44,769 nt of DNA from a virus: positions 1-44,769 of the IMG/VR virus record IMGVR_UViG_3300046727_000507. One strand, written 5' to 3'. The translations under genes and the position numbers were made by a program. Below, piece after piece: positions 17,745-25,372 of this stretch (its first letter is position 1; each line of letters opens with the position of its first letter). Under the pieces are notes generated by a model, which saw only the letters and a list, made by a program, of their open reading frames with translations, ran no database searches and was not told where the DNA came from.

Positions 17745-18305
17745 CTATGTGGGGGCAAAGTAACCGAGGAAATACCGCGTGTTGAGTTCGGTCCAGTTGG
17801 GGTCCTCGGTGCCCTGACTATCCCAGAACGCCAGATCGCCGGTGAACCCGAGATAGGCGTCGCGCACGATCTTGCAGCGATCCAGTGCCAGCACGCCACC
17901 GATGATCAGATTGCCGTCGCGCCCGAGATCGATGTAGAGGCCGGTGGTGCGCTGATAGACGTTGATGTTGCAGTTTATGCCGTTCAGGCTGATCGTCAGG
18001 GTCTGCGCCGGCACCGCCAGCAACGGCACGACATATCGCGTCGTCGCGGGCACCAGCAGCGAGGCCTGAGCCAGATCCTCCGCACCCGACGTCATCGGCG
18101 CGGTAGCGACGCCGAGCGGCAGGCGCCGGTTGAGCGCGTAGGTGCCCTGGGTCCCCTGGGCGGTGCCGAGTGCGGTGATGCGGACATCGGACGGCACGTG
18201 ATCGCCGTTGATGGTATGGCCGACCGCCAGCGAGCCGGCCTGCACATCGCCGACCAGCAGCGTGTTGCCGTCGATGGAACCGGTGAAGCGCGACAGGATG
18301 ATCAT
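17745..18305 (-). CDS. Baseplate plug protein (DUF6983 / Pam3 gp18-like)
   Basis: ATG 18305 overlaps the upstream stop by one base (TGATG). Of 186 residues, the N-terminal ~65 form a beta module (FTGSIDGNTLLVGDVQAGSL ending GTQGTYALN) resembling the one inside gpJ. The rest matches baseplate plug proteins: QTLTISLNGINCNINVYQRT, a strand pair (GLYIDLGRDGNLIIGGVLAL), and the conserved end GFTGDLAFWDSQGTEDPNWT followed by TRYFLGY. Plug proteins close the tail tube at the baseplate before injection. The fused N-terminal module is an addition to the usual ~110-residue protein. Confidence 0.8.
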   Translation of the reverse strand: MIILSRFTGSIDGNTLLVGDVQAGSLAVGHTINGDHVPSDVRITALGTAQGTQGTYALNRRLPLGVATAPMTSGAEDLAQASLLVPATTRYVVPLLAVPAQTLTISLNGINCNINVYQRTTGLYIDLGRDGNLIIGGVLALDRCKIVRDAYLGFTGDLAFWDSQGTEDPNWTELNTRYFLGYFAPT

Positions 18306-19330
18306 CAGAAGAAAAACGATGTCGGCGGCACCGTTGTGCCGTCCTGTGGTGGCACCGGCAGTGGTGGAGCGGTCTGAGTTGGTGCGTGCGGATGCGAAGC
18401 GTCTGGCATGTTGGCCGGCGGCGGCGGCGTGGTGGCATCCGTGCGCGTCGGCATGTTGGGCCTGATCGGCTGGAACGGTCCAAAATTGGGATCGGATTCG
18501 ATGGGAAGGTGCAGATCCTCCGGCTTAACCTCCTTCGGCTGCACCGAACCAACATTGGTGGACGCCGCGCCGGTCGGCGACTTGCCTGACGTGTTGTCGG
18601 TGAATGTCGCGCCGGCGCTGATGCGAACCTCCTGCACCCAGACATCCACCACCAGCAGGTTCAGCCCGCGACGGCTCTCGCGGCTATACTCCATGTGCGT
18701 CAGGTTGGCCTGCGGATAGATCGCCTCTGGCGTCACCACGACATACATATCCAGCGACGCCACCGCGCGCTCAAGCTGGGCGAGGAACTCGGTGCGTTGC
18801 ATCGTGCCGCTGCCGATCGCGAACGAGATGCGGATGTCGAAGGGGACCTGCACCTTGTTGTAGGACGCGAAGGCGCCGCGCTCGATCGGGAAATCCGCGA
18901 TCTTCATTTCGTGGCGGTAGTCCACCTTGATCACGCTGTCCCAGTTCGCGACCTCCTGCATGTTCTTATCGAAGATGCCCCATATCGGCTTGCTGAACAG
19001 CGCGCCCGGTTGGTCCTCGGTCATGGGCGCCACCAGCGCGGCGCTGAGTGCCATGCCGTAGGGGCTGACGTCGCCCGCTAGCGGCCCGCTGATGCCGGGG
19101 GCGTTGACGTTGATGCCCTGGGCCATGCCGCCGGCCCCTGGTGTGATACCGGAGAACGGCAGGCCGAGGCCGGCGGATGCGTTGATGTCGCCGGCGCCTT
19201 GGGCGATGCCGATGACGTTGCCGAAGCCGCCCTGTAGCGGCGGCACACCGGGGAATTGCAGCACGCCAGGAGCGCCTGCGGTGTTGAACGATCCGTCGGG
19301 ATTGAAGCCATAGACCGGGACCAGCGGCAT
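18305..19330 (-). CDS. Dit-like phage tail protein
   Basis: The 341-residue product has a Gly/Pro-rich N-terminal ~115 residues (many GI, GLG and PG turns), followed by a Dit-like core: FSKPIWGIFDKNMQEVANWD, then SVIKVDYRHEMKIADFPIE, RGAFASYNKVQVPFDIRISF, and RTEFLAQLERAVASLDMYVV. Dit-like proteins form the ring joining the tail tube end to the baseplate. From about residue 270 it becomes a Pro/Thr-rich tail (TPPPPANMP...PVPPQDGTTVPP) ending SFFF. The gene begins one base after the tape measure stop, and its own stop overlaps the plug start. Confidence 0.8.
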   Translation of the reverse strand: MPLVPVYGFNPDGSFNTAGAPGVLQFPGVPPLQGGFGNVIGIAQGAGDINASAGLGLPFSGITPGAGGMAQGINVNAPGISGPLAGDVSPYGMALSAALVAPMTEDQPGALFSKPIWGIFDKNMQEVANWDSVIKVDYRHEMKIADFPIERGAFASYNKVQVPFDIRISFAIGSGTMQRTEFLAQLERAVASLDMYVVVTPEAIYPQANLTHMEYSRESRRGLNLLVVDVWVQEVRISAGATFTDNTSGKSPTGAASTNVGSVQPKEVKPEDLHLPIESDPNFGPFQPIRPNMPTRTDATTPPPPANMPDASHPHAPTQTAPPLPVPPQDGTTVPPTSFFF

Positions 19331-19331
19331 T

Positions 19332-22300
19332 TCACACCAGCCCCGTATCGACCTGCGACACGTAGTCGTAGCGCTTCAGCTCGCCCTTGATGCTCTTGGC
19401 GATACCGGCGGCATCGGTCGCGGCGGTATGCACGTGCAGATCGCCGATATGGGTCTGTGACGACTGCGAGCGATCGACGTTGGAGGTGTTGCTCGCCATC
19501 TGGAACTCCTGCGCCGTGGTCGAGGCGCCGACCGGCGGGAGCGTCTGGCTGCCGCCGGCCCAGGAACCGCCACCAGCGCTCGCCTGAGCGGCCACCGGGA
19601 CTGGGGGTGTCAGGGTAGAGACCGCCGCCGGGGATGGCGCCAGCGGTGCCCTGGGCGGCAGCGTCTGGGGTGTTGGCGGGGTCGCCGCCGACGCGACCTG
19701 GGGCGCCGGCGAGGTGCCGTAGCGTTTGTGGATGGATTCCAGCGTCGACTGATAGTTCGACGCGGTCGCGTAGCCGCTGTGTCCCTGCGCTTCCAGCCCT
19801 TCGGCGACGGTTTTCGCCGCGAGCACGGGGGCATAATGCTTCGGGTGTCGCTTGAGGAACTCGACATAGCCGGTGGCGGCTTCCTCTTTGCTGCCGAACG
19901 TCGCGAAGCTGGCATTGATGGTATACCGCCCGCCCTTCCCCTCTTCTTGCGTCGAGACCGGCGCGCCGGCACCGCCGACACCACCGCCCGACTTGATGCC
20001 ATAGACGTTGTAGCCGCCCGGCGTGTGGGCGCCGCCGCCCGATTCCAGCGTTGCCTGCGTCGCGCCGACCTCGGCGACGACCTCGGGATGTGGCAACCCA
20101 GCCTTGACCGCCGCGTCGTAGATCAGCTTCCGCTGCTCGTCGTAAAACGCGCTCTTGCCGCCGCCGACCCCCAGGGGTGCGACGGGGCCATCGGCAGCAG
20201 CGGGCGCCCCGGCGCCCTCGCCGCCACCACCGCCGCCGCCACCCTCACCCTGACCGCCACCACCGCCGCCACCGGGACCTCCCGGCCAGCCGGGAGCGTC
20301 AGCGGCAGGCGTGCCGATCGGTGGTAAAGCGCGTGGGGCGCCTTCGCCGATACCGGTGCCACGGCCCCACACCGCCGTCGAAGCGGGCATTGCGGCGGCC
20401 CCACCGGCGGGAGTTGGCTGCGCCGCTGCGGCGGAACCACCAGCAGGAGCGGCCCTCGGTCCGCCGATGAACTCAGGCACCCAGTTCGGCATCCAGCTCG
20501 GGCGTCGACTGCTGGTGTCATCATCGCCGTGTCGAGCGGCGAATTGCTGGGTCAGTGCGGCGCTCGCGAACCCGCCACCGGCGGGCGCCACAGGCCCCTC
20601 GACGGGCGTGCCGATCGGCGTCAGTGATGCCGAGCCGCCGGGCCTCGGTGCCTCTGTAGCAGCCGCTGCGGGCGTTGGTGTAGGCGCGGGTGTCGCGGAA
20701 GACGTTGGGGCGGGCGCCGTGGGCGCAGCGGCGGGCGGCGTTGGTGCCGGCGCTGTGGGCGTCGTGAAGGCCGGCGCAGCGGGTGTCGTGGGCGTTGGTG
20801 CGGGCGCTGTGGGCGTCGCGGCGGGCGGTGGTGGTGCCGGCGCTAGTGGTGCCGGCGCTGGCCCGCCACGGTTGCTCGGCGCCCACCAGTCGGACGCCGG
20901 GGCCGCTGGTGCTACCGGGTGCCCTGCTGGCTGGGCGGGTGTTGCCGAGTGCGCAGCCTCTGCCGCCTTCGCCGCCTCCTCGTCAGCCTTCTTCCCCGCC
21001 GCCGCCTGCGCCGCCGCGACGCGCTTTTCCATCTCCTCGCGGCTGATGACTTCGCCGGTCTGGCGATGGCGATAGCTCGCGGCATTGCCGCCGCCCGCCT
21101 CAAATTCGCCGGTGACGTCCTTCACGTCGTAGCCCAGCGCGTCGGCGGCTTGGTTCGCGTGCCGCTCGGCGAGGATGTCGCTGCCTACGGCGATCCCCGC
21201 GATCACGCCCACGGTGCCGGCGCCAGCGGCGACGCTGGCGGCGGTGCCGGCGACAGCGCCGGCGGCGCCCACAGCGCCAGCGGCAGTGCGGGCCGCGACG
21301 AGAGCGAGCAGCGCGTCCTTCAGCGATATGATCGTTTTGATAGCCGCGAAGATCTTGCTGCCGAGCCAGAACGTCGCGAACGCTTCCATCACCATGTGCC
21401 AGCCGCCGATCGCCTGGACGGCCTCGTTGGCGACGTGGGCGATTTCACCGATCGTCGTGGCAAACTGACCGGCGCCGCCGTTGATCAGCAGATCGAAGTC
21501 ACGCGCCAGGGCGAGGATCGCCTCGCCAAGTCGCTTGCCCCACTCGGTGGCCTTCTCGGTCAGCCAGTCGCGGTTCTTGTCGATCCAGCGCTCGATCCGC
21601 TCCACGATCTGGGTGATGCCGGGACCTAGTTCGCGCCAGAACGCCCTGGCCAGCCCCATGGCCGAGTTCTCGACCTTGTCGAGCGCCGCGCTTAGCGCCA
21701 GCGCGTCCTTGGCATCTTGCGGCGTCGTGATGTTGCCCGAGCGCTGCTGATACTCCCGTTCTTTGCGGATCTCCGCGCCACCGGAAATGACCGCCGGCGC
21801 CAAGCCGGGGACGCCCATCTGCTCGACACCATATTGCCGCTGAGCGCCGGTCATCCCCTTGCGGTCAGCAGCGTCGGCCAGTACCAGGGCGATGTCGTCT
21901 GGCGACATCATTTCGCCGTCGGGGCCGATGATGTTGGCGCCGAATATCTCGCGCGCCTGCGACGGCATGTTGGATTTGCCGGTGTAGTGCCACGCCTGAC
22001 GCTCGCGCGCCAACGTCGCCAGCGCGCTGGCGGTGCCCTGCGCCGTGCCGCCCAGGCGGCCCGCCATGTTCTCCCAGGTGGTCAGCGCATCGACGTCCAT
22101 GCCGATGCTGCGTGCTAAATTGGAGGCCTGCTCGTTGGTCCGCAGGATGCCGCTGAACAGCCGCTCGATCGCCGAGACCGACATCGAGATCCCGAACAGC
22201 GCCAGCAGCTCGGTGGCGACGCGCTTGACGCTGTCGGCGGTCTTTCCGTAGGCCTCCTCCGCCCGGCGCGCCGCTTCACGCTGCACCTCGGCGGTCTGCT

Positions 22301-22577
22301 TCGCCGCCTCCTGCTGCTCGTGCGCGGCCTTCTTCGCCGCCGCTTCCTGCGCCGCCGCTGTCTTCTCGGCAGAATCGATCGCCTGCTCTGCCGAACGCTG
22401 CTGGGTATGCGCGGTGTTGGTCGCGGTCTTCTCGGTCTCCTGCTCGATCCTCTGCAGGGTGGCGAGAACCTGTTGCAGGAAGCTGTTGGTGGTGGCCTTG
22501 GCCTGCTCGATCCCGTCACCGAACTCGGTGGGATCGAGCTTCAGCGTCATCGTCAGTTCATCGATGATCGTCGGCAT
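19332..22577 (-). CDS. Tape measure protein with embedded glucosaminidase domain
   Basis: The 1081-residue protein opens with an alpha-helical N-terminus (TLKLDPTEFGDGIEQAKATT) and a long Ala/Glu/Gln/Lys coiled coil (about 30-115). Next come a globular helical part with a tape-measure style region (160-330) and two strongly hydrophobic stretches near 395-480. A Pro/Ala/Thr-rich linker follows (~550-660), then a poly-Gly tract (~775-800). Residues ~815-960 are a FlgJ/GH73-like glucosaminidase with the catalytic-type motif ATLESGGG (E845) and YNVYGIKSG. Such domains locally cut peptidoglycan during DNA entry. The C-terminus (HIGDLHVHTAATDAAGIAKS) is typical of tape measures. Confidence 0.88.
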   Translation of the reverse strand: MPTIIDELTMTLKLDPTEFGDGIEQAKATTNSFLQQVLATLQRIEQETEKTATNTAHTQQRSAEQAIDSAEKTAAAQEAAAKKAAHEQQEAAKQTAEVQREAARRAEEAYGKTADSVKRVATELLALFGISMSVSAIERLFSGILRTNEQASNLARSIGMDVDALTTWENMAGRLGGTAQGTASALATLARERQAWHYTGKSNMPSQAREIFGANIIGPDGEMMSPDDIALVLADAADRKGMTGAQRQYGVEQMGVPGLAPAVISGGAEIRKEREYQQRSGNITTPQDAKDALALSAALDKVENSAMGLARAFWRELGPGITQIVERIERWIDKNRDWLTEKATEWGKRLGEAILALARDFDLLINGGAGQFATTIGEIAHVANEAVQAIGGWHMVMEAFATFWLGSKIFAAIKTIISLKDALLALVAARTAAGAVGAAGAVAGTAASVAAGAGTVGVIAGIAVGSDILAERHANQAADALGYDVKDVTGEFEAGGGNAASYRHRQTGEVISREEMEKRVAAAQAAAGKKADEEAAKAAEAAHSATPAQPAGHPVAPAAPASDWWAPSNRGGPAPAPLAPAPPPPAATPTAPAPTPTTPAAPAFTTPTAPAPTPPAAAPTAPAPTSSATPAPTPTPAAAATEAPRPGGSASLTPIGTPVEGPVAPAGGGFASAALTQQFAARHGDDDTSSRRPSWMPNWVPEFIGGPRAAPAGGSAAAAQPTPAGGAAAMPASTAVWGRGTGIGEGAPRALPPIGTPAADAPGWPGGPGGGGGGGQGEGGGGGGGGEGAGAPAAADGPVAPLGVGGGKSAFYDEQRKLIYDAAVKAGLPHPEVVAEVGATQATLESGGGAHTPGGYNVYGIKSGGGVGGAGAPVSTQEEGKGGRYTINASFATFGSKEEAATGYVEFLKRHPKHYAPVLAAKTVAEGLEAQGHSGYATASNYQSTLESIHKRYGTSPAPQVASAATPPTPQTLPPRAPLAPSPAAVSTLTPPVPVAAQASAGGGSWAGGSQTLPPVGASTTAQEFQMASNTSNVDRSQSSQTHIGDLHVHTAATDAAGIAKSIKGELKRYDYVSQVDTGLV

Positions 22578-22610
22578 GCGGCCCTCGCTATCAGACCGCG
22601 TCGGTCGCTG

Positions 22611-23564
22611 TCAGATCGGGTTCACCGACGCCATGATCGTGGAGAACCACGGACCGTTCGGCATCTCGCTTTCAAGCGTGTAGGTGTATGAATAGGTCAG
22701 GTAATACCAGATGTCGCCCGGCTTGTCGGGGGTGTCGCCGCCGTTGAACAACTGGCTCTGCACGCCGATCTTCTTGCCGCCCAGCAGCACTTTGCGGAAC
22801 AGGCACGTGAAGATGATGCCCTTCTCGTTGAAGGTCGGGTAATCCTTCAGGCCGTTCTGCGGAGTGAACAGCGGCACGTCCTGCCCGGCGGCGCGCTCCT
22901 TGTTGCGCTCCCAGATGGCAAGCACGTTGTTCTCCAGCGTGAAGTTGATACCGGAATGCTCGGCGATGCGCCTGATCTGCTGCAAGACCGTGCCGGGATA
23001 ATAGATATCGCGCAGCTTGGCCTGCACGCCGCCGGCGTCTTCGAAATGGGCACCCATCCGCTGGGCGAGCTGCTGCATGGTGCTCGACACGTCGACCGTG
23101 CCCTGGATGCTGACCGGCGGCGCCGGCTTGATGGCGGCGAGACCACCCTCATAACCGGTGACCTGCAGCGCCACGTCGGGCTGCGACGTGCCGTCGAAAT
23201 AGGCGTCGTAGATGTTGCCGTAGAACACCTGGGTCATGCCGGCGAGATCGTCGCCCGCCTCGACAATGACGCGGTTGTCGCGGGTGCCGTCGTATTTCCG
23301 ACCGAAGGTGAGCACCTTCTGCATGTCGCTCAGCTTCATGCCCCAGATGCGAAGGTTCAGCGCCGTCTGCTGGCCGAGCGCGCCCTTGGTGATGGTTGCC
23401 TGGGCGCGATAGCCGCGCAGGGTGATGGTGTTATGGCCACTCTCGCCGAACTGTCCGGTGCCCATCGAGAAGGTGATGTCGAGCTTTCGCCTGATATAGG
23501 GGACCGCCGATGCGAACGCCCCCTCTGTGTCGGCGGCGGTGAATTGCGCGGAGGCGTCGGACAT
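22611..23564 (-). CDS. Baseplate hub protein
   Basis: The 317-residue protein fits the hub family of Mu-like and related myophages. It starts with PYIRRKLDITFSMGTGQFGE, then strands TITLRGYRAQATITKG and LNLRIWGMKLSDMQKVLT, and VIVEAGDDLAGMTQVFYGNI. A central helical piece resembles gpD-type hubs (STMQQLAQRMGAHFEDAGGV, then GTVLQQIRRIAEHSGINFTL). The C-terminus has YPTFNEKGIIFTCLF and LESEMPNGPWFSTI, common to this group. The hub holds the spike and the tube end. It is 3 bases downstream of the spike gene and 33 bases upstream of the tape measure gene. Confidence 0.8.
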   Translation of the reverse strand: MSDASAQFTAADTEGAFASAVPYIRRKLDITFSMGTGQFGESGHNTITLRGYRAQATITKGALGQQTALNLRIWGMKLSDMQKVLTFGRKYDGTRDNRVIVEAGDDLAGMTQVFYGNIYDAYFDGTSQPDVALQVTGYEGGLAAIKPAPPVSIQGTVDVSSTMQQLAQRMGAHFEDAGGVQAKLRDIYYPGTVLQQIRRIAEHSGINFTLENNVLAIWERNKERAAGQDVPLFTPQNGLKDYPTFNEKGIIFTCLFRKVLLGGKKIGVQSQLFNGGDTPDKPGDIWYYLTYSYTYTLESEMPNGPWFSTIMASVNPI

Positions 23565-23567
23565 CGG

Positions 23568-24239
23568 CTACACCGTCGGTGGCGCGGTGCTGCCGAGGCC
23601 GCCCTGCACACCACCATGGACATGCGTGTTGTCGATGTGCTTGCCGTTGCTGGTGATGGTGCCGCCGGTCTGCTCGATCGGACCGACGATCTTGATCGCC
23701 GCCGCGTTGATGGTCAGCGTGCCGGTCGCGGTGATCGCCATGTCCTTCTTGGTCAGCAGCGCCATGCCGTCATCGGTGAATTGCACATACTGCTCCGGCG
23801 CCTGCTTGGCGATCACCGTGCCGATATAGAGCGCGTCGGCCAGATCGTGGCGGCGCAGCGATCCCGGCGTCGAGGCGTCGCCCTTGTTGGCCTTGACCGC
23901 GCTGATGTCGCGCGAGGCGCAGACGATGACCCCGATATCACCCACCTTGGGGTCCATGATGATGCCGTTGGCGCCGGTCTGCGCACGGTGATACGGGATG
24001 TTGAAGATCGTGCCGTGCGGATGGGCGTTGCCGTCGCCGTCGATCTGATGCACCAGCAATTGCACGTCGATCGTGCCGGGTGGTGCCACCTCGCCGTTGC
24101 TGCGCGCACTGACCACGGTGACCACCGCCGATGTCGCGACCTCGGACAGCACGCTGTCGACCATGAAGCGCAGCGCGGTGGCCTCGGAGCCGATGCCCTT
24201 GGCGCCGCGAAATCCGGTATAGCCATCCGAGCCTGACAT
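23568..24239 (-). CDS. Baseplate spike protein, Gp138-like
   Basis: The 223-residue protein has the Gp138 N-terminal OB-fold pattern: residues 25-130 with FMVDSVLSEVATSAVVTVVS, GTIDVQLLVHQID and the DPKVGDIGVIVCASRDISAV block. A short triple-helix-forming C-terminal part with strand repeats follows (LTKKDMAITATGTLTINAAA, IKIVGPIEQTGG). It ends GKHIDNTHVHGGVQGG, a widespread spike-tip motif whose two histidines could take part in the metal site seen in related spikes. It forms the membrane-piercing needle with the hub. The start directly follows the TAG of the frameshifted chaperone product. Confidence 0.82.
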   Translation of the reverse strand: MSGSDGYTGFRGAKGIGSEATALRFMVDSVLSEVATSAVVTVVSARSNGEVAPPGTIDVQLLVHQIDGDGNAHPHGTIFNIPYHRAQTGANGIIMDPKVGDIGVIVCASRDISAVKANKGDASTPGSLRRHDLADALYIGTVIAKQAPEQYVQFTDDGMALLTKKDMAITATGTLTINAAAIKIVGPIEQTGGTITSNGKHIDNTHVHGGVQGGLGSTAPPTV

Positions 24240-24877
24240 CTAGCGCTCCTGGTCGCGTGTCGCCCATCGCGTGGCAAGCTGATGGTTGAAGTTGTCGACC
24301 CTGATCACCTCTGACAGCTTATAGAGATCCGCAACCCCGTAGACGGTGTCAAGCTGGTTTAGCGTGGCGAGCTTGGCCGAGATCACCGCCCCGAGCGCGC
24401 CGCTGCCAAGGTTGCGATATTCTGACCAGATGGGTTGCTCGCCTCCGACGTATCCGCTGTCGAGGTCCAGAACCTGCCGCGCACGGAAAAACCCAGATGG
24501 GTGTCGAACCACGCCTCCCGCAGCGTCATCAGCGTGGTGAGTTCTTCGATGTCGTCGTTGATGATCAATTGCCGCACGATGTTGGATCGCTCGGGGTTGG
24601 GCTGGTAGGTGACGCACGCCATCATCTCGTCCAGCAGCGGCTTGCACACCGTCCAGTCGATGCCGCCGATGCCATGCACGGCGATCCACGCGGCACAGCC
24701 TTCGAAGCCCATCTGGAAGAACCCCGGCGGCACGTTGGTGTTGCCGGCAGCGAACATGGTCAGCAGCCGACCCGCCCAGTATTCCGCGTCGGTCGCGGCC
24801 ATCTCGGTGATCCAGAACACCTTGCCTTTGTCGCGCCCCTCGCGCTCGATCACCACGCGATCGCGCCGGCGCGCCAT
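24240..24877 (-). CDS. Tail assembly chaperone, long form made by -1 frameshift
   Basis: This is the fusion made if ribosomes slip back one base at 24488-24494. It would be 212 residues: 130 shared with the short form, then 82 from the -1 frame (FRARQVLDLDSGYVGGEQP onward, ending LATRWATRDQER). The -1 frame has no good start or ribosome site of its own, yet stays open to a TAG immediately before the spike ATG, leaving no gap. In lambda (G/GT) and P2 (E/E+E') the long form links the tape measure to tube subunits. The position, between tube and tail-tip genes, fits. Frameshifting itself is inferred from the heptamer and the frame geometry. Confidence 0.78.
24383..24877 (-). CDS. Tail assembly chaperone, short form
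   Basis: The zero-frame product is 164 residues from ATG 24877, which overlaps the stop of the tube gene by one base (TAATG). It begins MARRRDRVVIEREGRDKGKV and continues FWITEMAATDAEYWAGRLL, a pattern I associate with myophage tail chaperones (a strand, D-x-GKVF-x-ITEM, then an aromatic helix). A helical body follows (WTVCKPLLDEMMACVTYQP). After the slippery site the zero frame adds 34 more residues (SVRGRFWTSTADTSE...) that look non-conserved in character. Lambda-type systems use a high ratio of short to long product. Confidence 0.8.
   Translation of the reverse strand: MARRRDRVVIEREGRDKGKVFWITEMAATDAEYWAGRLLTMFAAGNTNVPPGFFQMGFEGCAAWIAVHGIGGIDWTVCKPLLDEMMACVTYQPNPERSNIVRQLIINDDIEELTTLMTLREAWFDTHLGFSVRGRFWTSTADTSEASNPSGQNIATLAAARSGR
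24488..24494 (-). other. Slippery heptamer for -1 programmed frameshift
   Basis: On the minus strand the zero-frame codons CTG GGT TTT TCC contain G GGT TTT, a canonical X XXY YYZ heptamer (GGGTTTT); two further bases of T/C run follow. Slipping gives GGG TTT and continues as TTC CGT GCG, which opens the 82-residue extension. The downstream sequence is GC-rich (CGTGCGCGGC...), and a stimulatory stem is possible, but I did not identify a clear one. Confidence 0.75.
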
Positions 24878-25341
24878 TAAAGAAGCTGCTCCACAGCCGC
24901 CGGCAGCGCGCTGAGCGGCACCGTCGTGATGCTCTGCCACGTGATCGAGAACCGGCGCGGCTGCAGGATGCGCCGCGCATCGGCCATCGGCGGATAGTTG
25001 GTGAGGAACCCTTTGACGCAGTGGAACGCCCGGGACACCGACTGCAGCGTGATATGCGCGTCGGCGACGAGCACCTCGCGTGCCGCCTCCTGCGCCGCAT
25101 ACCAATTGTCGAACAGGTCGTTCGACCGGCTGTCCGCCTGCAGCGCGATGGTCTGCACCTTGGGCTGCGGCGTCCAACCGCCCGACAGGTAACCATCGAC
25201 GCCCATCAACGTCTCCACCGGTGCCACCAGGGCATGCGAGAAGATGTCGTCGGCGGCGAACCCGTGCAATTGTTGCGGCGTGTCATACAGGGTCGGTATC
25301 GCGATCATGAACACCGCGTTGGCGGCAGTGATAGTTGCCAC
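24877..25341 (-). CDS. Tail tube protein
   Basis: The start is GTG 25341 with a strong AAGGAGG 6 bases before it. The 154-residue product is mostly beta: MATITAANAVFMIAIPTLYD, then a region rich in turns (AADDIFSHALVAPVETLMGV), DGYLSGGWTPQPKVQTIALQ, a helix DNWYAAQEAAREVL, and FSITWQSITTVPLSALPAAV. Size, fold impression and place (between sheath and tail chaperone) identify it as the inner tube subunit of a contractile tail. It has no signal or membrane segment. The assignment rests on context more than on a single motif. Confidence 0.78.
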   Translation of the reverse strand: MATITAANAVFMIAIPTLYDTPQQLHGFAADDIFSHALVAPVETLMGVDGYLSGGWTPQPKVQTIALQADSRSNDLFDNWYAAQEAAREVLVADAHITLQSVSRAFHCVKGFLTNYPPMADARRILQPRRFSITWQSITTVPLSALPAAVEQLL

Positions 25342-25372
25342 GGTAACCTCCTTACCCGCGCGAGCGGTGCTA

